A DNA stretch of 64,000 nucleotides, taken from the NCBI RefSeq assembly GCF_964340395.1, contig NC_135570.1:11672822-11736821 (forward strand). The letters are read 5' to 3'. The notes under the pieces were generated by a model. It saw only the letters and a list, made by a program, of their open reading frames with translations, had not been told where the DNA came from and ran no database searches. The DNA comes from Glandiceps talaboti (Eukaryota > Hemichordata > Enteropneusta > Spengelidae). This document shows positions 1-10,845 of this stretch, in pieces. How positions within the stretch are numbered: position 1 is the first letter of the stretch; every line of letters starts with the position of its first letter. A program made the translations under genes and the position numbers.

Positions 1-3000
1 TGGAATGACACCCTTTTCTAAAATCATTTAGTTGCATGACACACTCTGCTCTCTAAAACCAGTGGAATGACAGCCGCCACTCTATAAAATAAGTGGAATG
101 ACAGCATTTTTAATGCTTTAGAACTGGAATGACAGCATTTCTAGGTGGTAAACAGTGGAATGACACCCTTTTCTACAATCAGTTAGTTGAATAACACACT
201 CTGCACTGTAAAACCAGTGTAATGACAGCCGCCACTCTATAAAATAAGTGGAATGGCAGCATTTTTAATGCTTTGGAACTGGAATGACAGCATTTCTAGG
301 TGGTAAACAGTGGAATGACACCCTTTTCTACATTCAGTTAGTTGAATGACACCCTCTGCACTGTAGAACCACTGGAATGACAGCCGCCACTCTATAAAAT
401 AAGTGGAATGACAGCATTTTTAATGCTTTAGAACTGGAATGACAGCATTTCTAGGTGGTAAACAGTGGAATGACACCCTTTTCTACAATCAGTTAGTTGA
501 ATGACAAACTCTGCACTGTAAAACCAGTGGAATGACAGCCGCCACTCTATAAAATAAGTGGAATGACAGCATTTTCAATGCTTTAGAACTGGAATGACAG
601 CATTTCTAGGTGGTAAACAGTGGAATGACACCCTTTTCTACATTCAGTTAGTTGAATGACACACTCTGCACTGTAGAACCACTGGAATGACAGCCGCCAC
701 TCTATAAAATAAGTGGAATGACAGCATTTTTAATGCTTTGGAACTGGAATGACAGCATTTCTAGGTGGTAAACAGTGGAATGACACCCTTTCTACAATCA
801 GTTAGTTGAATGACACCCTCTGCACTGTAGAACCACTGGAATGACAGCCGCCACTCTATAAAATAAGTGGAATGACAGCATTTTTAATGCTTTAGAACTG
901 GAATGACAGCATTTCTAGGTGGTAAACAGTGGAATGACACCCTTTTCTACAATCAGTTAGTTGAATGACAAACTCTGCACTGTAAAACCAGTGGAATGAC
1001 AGCCGCCACTCTATAAAATAAGTGGAATGACAGCATTTTCAATGCTTTAGAACTGGAATGACAGCATTTCTAGGTGGTAAACAGTGGAATGACACCCTTT
1101 TCTACATTCAGTTAGTTGAATGACACACTCTGCACTGTAGAACCACTGGAATGACAGCCGCCACTCTATAAAATAAGTGGAATGACAGCATTTTTAATGC
1201 TTTGGAACTGGAATGACAGCATTTCTAGGTGGTAAACAGTGGAATGACACCCTTTCTACAATCAGTTAGTTGAATGACACCCTCTGCACTGTAGAACCAC
1301 TGGAATGACAGCCGCCACTCTATAAAATAAGTGGAATGACAGCATTTTTAATGCTTTGGAACTGGAATGACAGCATTTCTAGGTGGTAAACAGTGGAATG
1401 ACACCCTTTTCTACAATCAGTTAGTTGAATGACACACTCTGCACTGTCGAACCACTGGAATGACAGCCGCCACTCTATAAAATAAGTGGAATGACAGCAT
1501 TTTCAATGCTTTAGAACTAGAATGACAACATTTCTAGGTGGTAAACAGTGGAATGACACCCTTTTCTACAATCAGTTAGTTGAATGACACCCTCTGCACT
1601 GTAAAACCAATGGAATGACAGCCGCCACTCTATAAAATAAGTGGAATGGCAGCATTTTTAATGCTTTGGAACTGGAATGACAGCATTTCTAGGTGGTAAA
1701 CAGTGGAATGACACCCTTTTCTACATTCAGTTAGTTGAATGACACCCTCTGCACTGTAGAACCACTGGAATGACAGCCGCCACTCTATAAAATAAGTGGA
1801 ATGACAGCATTTTTAATGCTTTAGAACTGGAATGACAGCATTTCTAGGTGGTAAACAGTGGAATGACACCCTTTTCTACAATCAGTTAGTTGAATGACAA
1901 ACTCTGCACTGTAAAACCAGTGGAATGACAGCCGCCACTCTATAAAATAAGTGGAATGACAGCATTTTCAATGCTTTAGAACTGGAATGACAGCATTTCT
2001 AGGTGGTAAACAGTGGAATGACACCCTTTTCTACATTCAGTTAGTTGAATGACACACTCTGCACTGTAGAACCACTGGAATGACAGCCGCCACTCTATAA
2101 AATAAGTGGAATGACAGCATTTTTAATGCTTTGGAACTGGAATGACAGCATTTCTAGGTGGTAAACAGTGGAATGACACCCTTTCTACAATCAGTTAGTT
2201 GAATGACACCCTCTGCACTGTAGAACCACTGGAATGACAGCCGCCACTCTATAAAATAAGTGGAATGACAGCATTTTTAATGCTTTAGAACTGGAATGAC
2301 AGCATTTCTAGGTGGTAAACAGTGGAATGACACCCTTTTCTACAATCAGTTAGTTGAATGACAAACTCTGCACTGTAAAACCAGTGGAATGACAGCCGCC
2401 ACTCTATAAAATAAGTGGAATGACAGCATTTTCAATGCTTTAGAACTGGAATGACAGCATTTCTAGGTGGTAAACAGTGGAATGACACCCTTTTCTACAT
2501 TCAGTTAGTTGAATGACACACTCTGCACTGTAGAACCACTGGAATGACAGCCGCCACTCTATAAAATAAGTGGAATGACAGCATTTTTAATGCTTTGGAA
2601 CTGGAATGACAGCATTTCTAGGTGGTAAACAGTGGAATGACACCCTTTCTACAATCAGTTAGTTGAATGACACCCTCTGCACTGTAGAACCACTGGAATG
2701 ACAGCCGCCACTCTATAAAATAAGTGGAATGACAGCATTTTTAATGCTTTGGAACTGGAATGACAGCATTTCTAGGTGGTAAACAGTGGAATGACACCCT
2801 TTTCTACAATCAGTTAGTTGAATGACACACTCTGCACTGTCGAACCACTGGAATGACAGCCGCCACTCTATAAAATAAGTGGAATGACAGCATTTTCAAT
2901 GCTTTAGAACTAGAATGACAACATTTCTAGGTGGTAAACAGTGGAATGACACCCTTTTCTACAATCAGTTAGTTGAATGACACCCTCTGCACTGTAAAAC

Positions 3001-6000
3001 CAATGGAATGACAGCCGCCACTCTGTAAAATAAGTGGAATGACAGCATTTTCAATGCTTTGGAACTGGAATGACAGCATTTCTAGGTGGTAAACAGTGGA
3101 ATGACACCCTTTTCTACAATCAGTTAGTTGAATGACAAACTCTGCACTGTAAAACCAGTGGAATGACAGCCGCCACTCTATAAAATAAGTGGAATGACAG
3201 CATTTTTAATGCTTTGGAACTGGAATGACAGCATTTCTAGGTGGTAAACAGTGGAATGACACCCTTTCTACAATCAGTTAGTTGAATGACACCCTCTGCA
3301 CTGTAAAACCAATGGAATGACAGCCGCCACTCTGTAAAATAAGTGGAATGACAGCATTTTCAATGCTTTAGAACTGGAATGACAGCATTTCTAGGTGGTA
3401 AACAGTGGAATGACACCCTTTTCTACATTCAGTTAGTTGAATGACACACTCTGCACTGTAGAACCAGTGGAATGACAGCCGCCACTCTATAAAATAAGTG
3501 GAATGACAGCATTATTAATGCTTTGGAACTGGAATGACAGCATTTCTAGGTGGTAAACAGTGGAATGACACCCTTTTCTACATTCAGTTAGTTGAATGAC
3601 ACACTCTGCACTGTAAAACCAGTGGAATGACAGCCGCCACTCTATAAAATAAGTGGAATGACAGCATTTTCAATGCTTTAGAACTGGAATGACAGCATTT
3701 CTAGGTGGTAAACAGTGGAATGACACACTTTTCTACATTCAGTTAGTTGAATGACACCCTCTGCACTGTAGAACCAGTGGAATGACAGCCGCCACTCTAT
3801 AAAATAAGTGGAATGACAGCATTTTTAATGCTTTGGAACTGGAATGACAGCATTTCTAGGTGGTAAACAGTGGAATGACACCCTTTTCTACATTCAGTTA
3901 GTTGAATGACACCCTCTGCACTGTAGAACCAGTGGAATGACAGCCGCCACTCTATAAAATAAGTGGAATGACAGCATTTTTAATGCTTTGGAACTGGAAT
4001 GACAGCATTTCTAGGTGGTAAACAGTGGAATGACACCCTTTTCTACATTCAGTTAGTTGAATGACACACTCTGCACTGTAGAACCAGTGGAATGACAGCC
4101 GCCACTCTATAAAATAAGTGGAATGACAGCATTTTTAATGCTTTGGAACTGGAATGACAGCATTTCTAGGTGGTAAACAGTGGAATGACACCCTTTTCTA
4201 AAATCATTTAGTTGCATGACACACTCTGCTCTCTAAAACCAGTGGAATGACAGCCGCCACTCTATAAAATAAGTGGAATGACAGCATTTTTAATGCTTTA
4301 GAACTGGAATGACAGCATTTCTAGGTGGTAAACAGTGGAATGACACCCTTTTCTACAATCAGTTAGTTGAATAACACACTCTGCACTGTAAAACCAGTGT
4401 AATGACAGCCGCCACTCTATAAAATAAGTGGAATGGCAGCATTTTTAATGCTTTGGAACTGGAATGACAGCATTTCTAGGTGGTAAACAGTGGAATGACA
4501 CCCTTTTCTACATTCAGTTAGTTGAATGACACCCTCTGCACTGTAGAACCACTGGAATGACAGCCGCCACTCTATAAAATAAGTGGAATGACAGCATTTT
4601 TAATGCTTTAGAACTGGAATGACAGCATTTCTAGGTGGTAAACAGTGGAATGACACCCTTTTCTACAATCAGTTAGTTGAATGACAAACTCTGCACTGTA
4701 AAACCAGTGGAATGACAGCCGCCACTCTATAAAATAAGTGGAATGACAGCATTTTCAATGCTTTAGAACTGGAATGACAGCATTTCTAGGTGGTAAACAG
4801 TGGAATGACACCCTTTTCTACATTCAGTTAGTTGAATGACACACTCTGCACTGTAGAACCACTGGAATGACAGCCGCCACTCTATAAAATAAGTGGAATG
4901 ACAGCATTTTTAATGCTTTGGAACTGGAATGACAGCATTTCTAGGTGGTAAACAGTGGAATGACACCCTTTCTACAATCAGTTAGTTGAATGACACCCTC
5001 TGCACTGTAGAACCACTGGAATGACAGCCGCCACTCTATAAAATAAGTGGAATGACAGCATTTTTAATGCTTTAGAACTGGAATGACAGCATTTCTAGGT
5101 GGTAAACAGTGGAATGACACCCTTTTCTACAATCAGTTAGTTGAATGACAAACTCTGCACTGTAAAACCAGTGGAATGACAGCCGCCACTCTATAAAATA
5201 AGTGGAATGACAGCATTTTCAATGCTTTAGAACTGGAATGACAGCATTTCTAGGTGGTAAACAGTGGAATGACACCCTTTTCTACATTCAGTTAGTTGAA
5301 TGACACACTCTGCACTGTAGAACCACTGGAATGACAGCCGCCACTCTATAAAATAAGTGGAATGACAGCATTTTTAATGCTTTGGAACTGGAATGACAGC
5401 ATTTCTAGGTGGTAAACAGTGGAATGACACCCTTTCTACAATCAGTTAGTTGAATGACACCCTCTGCACTGTAGAACCACTGGAATGACAGCCGCCACTC
5501 TATAAAATAAGTGGAATGACAGCATTTTTAATGCTTTGGAACTGGAATGACAGCATTTCTAGGTGGTAAACAGTGGAATGACACCCTTTTCTACAATCAG
5601 TTAGTTGAATGACACACTCTGCACTGTCGAACCACTGGAATGACAGCCGCCACTCTATAAAATAAGTGGAATGACAGCATTTTCAATGCTTTAGAACTAG
5701 AATGACAACATTTCTAGGTGGTAAACAGTGGAATGACACCCTTTTCTACAATCAGTTAGTTGAATGACACCCTCTGCACTGTAAAACCAATGGAATGACA
5801 GCCGCCACTCTGTAAAATAAGTGGAATGACAGCATTTTCAATGCTTTGGAACTGGAATGACAGCATTTCTAGGTGGTAAACAGTGGAATGACACCCTTTT
5901 CTACAATCAGTTAGTTGAATGACAAACTCTGCACTGTAAAACCAGTGGAATGACAGCCGCCACTCTATAAAATAAGTGGAATGACAGCATTTTTAATGCT

Positions 6001-6204
6001 TTGGAACTGGAATGACAGCATTTCTAGGTGGTAAACAGTGGAATGACACCCTTTCTACAATCAGTTAGTTGAATGACACCCTCTGCACTGTAAAACCAAT
6101 GGAATGACAGCCGCCACTCTGTAAAATAAGTGGAATGACAGCATTTTCAATGCTTTAGAACTGGAATGACAGCATTTCTAGGTGGTAAACAGTGGAATGA
6201 CACC
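1..6204 (+). repeat. Satellite array, forward arm (31-bp monomers in 155-bp pentamers)
   Basis: The arm is an uninterrupted tandem array. The basic period is 155 bp (unit starts at 1, 156, 311 and so on). Each 155-bp unit is exactly five 31-bp submonomers, each opening with TGGAATGACA or TTGAATGACA and mostly ending in AG. Submonomer tails differ (CCCTTTTCTAC, CACTCTGCAC, GCCGCCACTC, GCATTTTTAA, GCATTTCTAG), so the five positions have diverged and the pentamer is now the amplified unit. Units at 786, 1250, 2179, 2643 and 3262 carry the same one-base deletion in the CCCTTTT run. These deletions mark larger repeats of ~1,393 bp and 4,180 bp. Each monomer carries a TGA and 31 is not a multiple of three, so stops fall in every frame and nothing is coded. 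The array continues past the left edge of the window. Confidence 0.97.
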
Positions 6205-6230
6205 CCTTTCAACTAACTGAATGTAGAAAA
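6201..6230. other. Inversion junction in the satellite
   Basis: Forward monomers end in TGGAATGACACCCC followed by TTTC. The array then continues as the reverse complement, with AACTAACTGAATGTAG and GGGTGTCATTCCA. The two facing monomers are the same submonomer type, so the breakpoint lies within a homologous position. The join leaves a short palindromic centre. Confidence 0.93.
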
Positions 6231-8478
6231 GGGTGTCATTCCACTGTTTACCACCTAGAAATGCTGTCATTCCAGTTCTAAAACATTGAAAATGCTGTCA
6301 TTCCACTTATTTTATAGAGTGGCGGCTGTCATTCCAGTGGTTTTACAGTGCAGAGGGTGTCATTCAACTAACTGAATGTAGAAAAGGGTGTCATTCCACT
6401 GTTTACCACCTAGAAATGCTGTCATTCCAGTTCCAAAGCATTAAAAATGCTGTCATTCCACTTATTTTATAGAGTGGCGGCTGTCATTCCACTGGTTCTA
6501 CAGTGCAGAGGGTGTCATTCAATTAACTGAATGTAGAAAAGGGTGTCATTCCACTGTTTACCACCTAGAAATGCTGTCATTCCAGTTCCAAAGCATTAAA
6601 AATGCTGTCATTCCACTTATTTTATAGAGTGGCGGCTGTCATTCCACTGGTTCTACAGTGCAGAGGGTGTCATTCAACTAACTGAATGTAGAAAAGGGTG
6701 TCATTCCACTGTTTACCACCTAGAAATGCTGTCATTCCAGTTCCAAAGCATTAAAAATGCTGTCATTCCACTTATTTTATAGAGTGGCGGCTGTCATTCC
6801 ACTGGTTCTACAGTGCAGAGTGTGTCATTCAACTAACTGAATGTAGAAAAGGGTGTCATTCCACTGTTTACCACCTAGAAATGCTGTCATTCCAGTTCTA
6901 AAACATTGAAAATGCTGTCATTCCACTTATTTTATAGAGTGGCGGCTGTCATTCCAGTGGTTTTACAGTGCAGAGGGTGTCATTCAACTAACTGAATGTA
7001 GAAAAGGGTGTCATTCCACTGTTTACCACCTAGAAATGCTGTCATTCCAGTTCCAAAGCATTAAAAATGCTGTCATTTCACTTATTTTATAGAGTGGCGG
7101 CTGTCATTCCACTGGTTCTACAGTGCAGAGTGTGTCATTCAACTAACTGAATGTAGAAAAGGGTGTCATTCCACTGTTTACCACCTAGAAATGCTGTCAT
7201 TCCAGTTCTAAAGCATTGAAAATGCTGTCATTCCACTTATTTTATAGAGTGGCGGCTGTCATTCCAGTGGTTCTACAGTGCAGAGTGTGTCATTCAACTA
7301 ACTGATTGTAGAAAAGGGTGTCATTCCACTGTTTACCACCTAGAAATGCTGTCATTCCAGTTCTAAAGCATTGAAAATGCTGTCATTCCACTTATTTTAT
7401 AGAGTGGCGGCTGTCATTCCACTGGTTTTACAGTGCAGAGTGTGTCATTCAACTAACTGAATGTAGAAAAGGGTGTCATTCCACTGTTTACCACCTAGAA
7501 ATGCTGTCATTCCAGTTCCAAAGCATTAAAAATGCTGTCATTCCACTTATTTTATAGAGTGGCGGCTGTCATTCCACTGGTTCTACAGTGCAGAGGGTGT
7601 CATTCAACTAACTGAATGTAGAAAAGGGTGTCATTCCACTGTTTACCACCTAGAAATGCTGTCATTCCAGTTCCAAAGCATTGAAAATGCTGTCATTCCA
7701 CTTATTTTATAGAGTGGCGGCTGTCATTCCACTGGTTCTACAGTGCAGAGGGTGTCATTCAACTAACTGAATGTAGAAAAGGGTGTCATTCCACTGTTTA
7801 CCACCTAGAAATGCTGTCATTCCAGTTCTAAAACATTGAAAATGCTGTCATTCCACTTATTTTATAGAGTGGCGGCTGTCATTCCACTGGTTCTACAGTG
7901 CAGAGTGTGTCATTCAACTAACTGAATGTAGAAAAGGGTGTCATTCCACTGTTTACCACCTAGAAATGCTGTCATTCCAGTTCTAAAGCATTGAAAATGC
8001 TGTCATTCCACTTATTTTATAGAGTGGCGGCTGTCATTCCAGTGGTTCTACAGTGCAGAGTGTGTCATTCAACTAGCTGATTGTAGAAAAGGGTGTCATT
8101 CCACTGTTTACCACCTAGAAATGCTGTCATTCCAGTTCCAAAGCATTAAAAATGCTGTCATTCCACTTATTTTATAGAGTGGCGGCTGTCATTCCACTGG
8201 TTCTACAGTGCAGAGGGTGTCATTCAACTAACTGAATGTAGAAAAGGGTGTCATTCCACTGTTTACCACCTAGAAATGCTGTCATTCCAGTTCTAAAGCA
8301 TTGAAAATGCTGTCATTCCACTTATTTTATAGAGTGGCGGCTGTCATTCCACTGGTTTTACAGTGCAGAGGGTGTCATTCAACTAACTGAATGTAGAAAA
8401 GGGTGTCATTCCACTGTTTACCACCTAGAAATGCTGTCATTCGTTTTCCGTCATTCAGGTTGTCATTCGTTTTAGGGT
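6211..8478 (-). repeat. Satellite array, inverted arm and degenerate edge
   Basis: This is the same 155-bp satellite in reverse orientation, about 14 units, each showing TGTCATTCCA where the forward arm shows TGGAATGACA. It is regular to about 8441. It then decays into shortened monomer heads (TGTCATTCG, CGTCATTCAG, TGTCATTCG) up to about 8478, which looks like the true edge of the satellite. The inverted arm could pair with the forward arm. Confidence 0.95.
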
Positions 8479-8590
8479 CACCCGTTTTTGCTGGTACTAA
8501 TGCCTTACGATAATAATTATCATTGCGTCAAGCGAAACATCATGTGTTTTCTTTTCTGTTACTCTGCACTTCACTGTTGATGCAAGCTGG

Positions 8591-8770
8591 CGAGGGACGA
8601 TCGCACAATGTCATACAAGCTCAATAAACGAACTTCGTTCATTTAGGGGGAGGGGTTTGGAGTCAATGCGATTGCTGAACTTCATTTCCGCACTTCTAAC
8701 TAAATTTCAAAAAACTTTCACGCCTACATTGATGAAAGGTTCTACTTGAGATGTTGATAAGTTTATTAAA
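8591..8770 (+). repeat. Dispersed TIR-element copy (partial)
   Basis: The segment matches the reverse complement of about 29993-30190. Shared landmarks are CAATGTCATACAAGCTCA, TTCATTTAGGG, a cytosine-poor centre, AAAGGTTCT and GAGATGTTGATAAGTT. The element at 29763-30190 has both inverted ends, so this is a one-ended copy. It begins about 110 bp from the satellite edge. Confidence 0.75.
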
Positions 8771-10823
8771 ATTTACTTCTAATGTGAAATACAGTGCTGA
8801 GTGAATGTTTCCAGTAATATAAATTCACCCTTACAAGTTACATAATATTTATTGTGCAAAGCATATTACATGGTAGTCCCAAAGTTGTATTTTTGATAGT
8901 ACTAAAACAGTTATAACTTCTTACACAATAACCTGTTTCTAGCAATTTTTATCTTGACTCAAGTTTTATGGAATTAATTGTCACACATTTGTTAACTATT
9001 GGTGATCACCAAGGGAAAACCCGAAGTTGACCTTTGACCTATTAAAGGCATATTCTGAGAATACAGTAAAACAGAGTTCTGGTAAAACAGTTCTAGCCAG
9101 ACTAAGTGTACATTCAAGTGCAATATTAGCGTCATTCCTCATGTTCATGGACAGTGATTCGCAGGGAATGGTTTGGTTTGACACTTCTGACCTTGAGGGT
9201 CAGGGTCAAAGTACATTTTGCACGATTTAACAGAAAACTCAACACTTCCAGTGTGACATGAAGTGATAATATCAGGTTCATATTAAACATTACTGTGTAA
9301 TAGTGTAACAATATTTGCAAAAGTCTTCGTAGCAATAGTTATTAAACAATATGATACGAAAACAGGAGTCGGTAGGGTAACTTAACATGCGAGAAACTGA
9401 GTTTTGATCATGGTAGTCACGTTGGTAGTGGGAGGGTCATTTGAGAATACCCCTTCATTACCCCCACCCCCACCCCCACCCCCCCCCCCCACACACACAC
9501 ATATCCATCTACCAATCATATATGCACGCTGAATTCCCCATTTCTTAAATCGGAATAATAAACTTACAGGCAACATGTGTTTATGTCGGCAAATAAAACA
9601 TCTCAGTTTCCTCTAGTTTCTTGCTGGAAAAAACCCACATCTATACACCGTGACTGGGAACATAGCACAGTAACTGTACTTTACCGTTGATGTGTGAATG
9701 ATTTATCGCTCTTTATACCACCTTTACTTTCGTGATTTATTTGTCAACAAATAAGCTTATACATTTTGGTAAAGGAAAAGTTTGGCGTTGTTGGAGAAAA
9801 TATCAGCATTAAAATAAATCAAGGCTTGGGTACTGTACAATATAAGCTTATGGATAGAACTTGAACAGACAAAATATATTTGACCATAGACCCTCCACCC
9901 ACGTTGGTGGAGGGTCTATGATTTGATCGAAGATATTTGTCATGTACTTCGTCCTCTGTTTGTTGCGTTGTTTTAGCACGACGAATAGCTATCATGAATA
10001 GCTATAGCACAAGGTAGTTGATGGCGCCCTCAACATTTGCACATGGGCTACTAACGGAGCCCGGAGGGCCGAAGCCGAATGTTAACGAAGACAACGAAGC
10101 ATGCTTACATGGACTTGGGGTCTCAACCCTTCTCTCTACCCCTCTTCTATTTAAATTGTTGTATTTTTAACTGGATTTGAAAGCTCTAAATTTACCAAAG
10201 AAATGTTTGCTTGAATATTCAAATCAACCGAAACATTTCGGCCAACCTCGTTATCAGTCGTAAATCATTTTCAACCTATGCCTTGCTACATGATCGACTG
10301 TTGTAGTGAGTGACGTTATTACACCTGAGGCTGAAGGACGAAGTAAACGTTTCAGATTTAAACTGCGATTCTGTGATATACTGACATAAATAGAGTGGAA
10401 GATTGTTTGTGCAGACTTCGTGTGTTTAGATACCAGCCGTCCAAGAATATCCAAAAAGAATGCAGACGAAAATTTGAAGATGTAGATTGATGTGAACTTT
10501 GCCTTGTACAAATGTAGCATTCCTGGAACGACTACACTTGCTTTAGAAATTCAAAACCATCGTGAATTTGTCCATCTGGTGTTACGGGTCATCCATCTAG
10601 AAGTTATAAAAAATATCAAAGAAGGTTTATGTAACCAAGTATTTTGATATTTTTACAAGACTTCCGTTGGAACTTATTCGTCGTGAGGATTTCCAATCTC
10701 AAACGTCATAAATTGCAACTTGTTTCAAATAATTGAGTGTGAGCTGGCAGCTGTTGCGTCGGAATCTGTGTGTCCGAAATAAATTCCTTGATCGATAGAG
10801 ATCGTCGGTACCTGCATTCCTAA
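8771..10823. other. Intergenic stretch upstream of the TASOR-like gene
   Basis: I see no convincing coding sequence here. The short open frames have no codon structure or recognisable motif. The stretch holds a C-rich run at about 9461-9490 followed by a short CA run, the hairpin at 9885-9920, and a GC-richer patch at about 10020-10110. The part from about 10700 to 10823 probably contains the promoter and 5' UTR of the downstream gene, but no TATA box or initiator is clear enough to call. Confidence 0.6.
9885..9920. repeat. Perfect 15-bp inverted repeat with 6-bp loop
   Basis: CATAGACCCTCCACC is followed by the loop CACGTT and then by its exact reverse complement, GGTGGAGGGTCTATG. Weaker complementarity extends outward to roughly 9866-9943. 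It may be the core of a small palindromic transposable element. Confidence 0.9.
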
Positions 10824-10845
10824 ATGATGTCAATGATTGCCACAG
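10824..10845 (+). CDS. TASOR-like gene, coding exon 1
   Basis: Seven codons (MMSMIAT) plus one base. A TAA stop lies in frame immediately before the ATG (10821-10823), and the donor is CAG|GTGGGT. The single leftover G combines with the first two bases of the next exon to give Ala. This phase agreement is the main reason for choosing this start over the ATG at 11106, which lies in intron 1. Confidence 0.5.

Noticed and set aside
1-8478. CRISPR-like array of 31-bp repeats
   Set aside because: There are no unique spacers, the monomers are contiguous and diverged in a pentameric register, and the genome is eukaryotic. This is a satellite.
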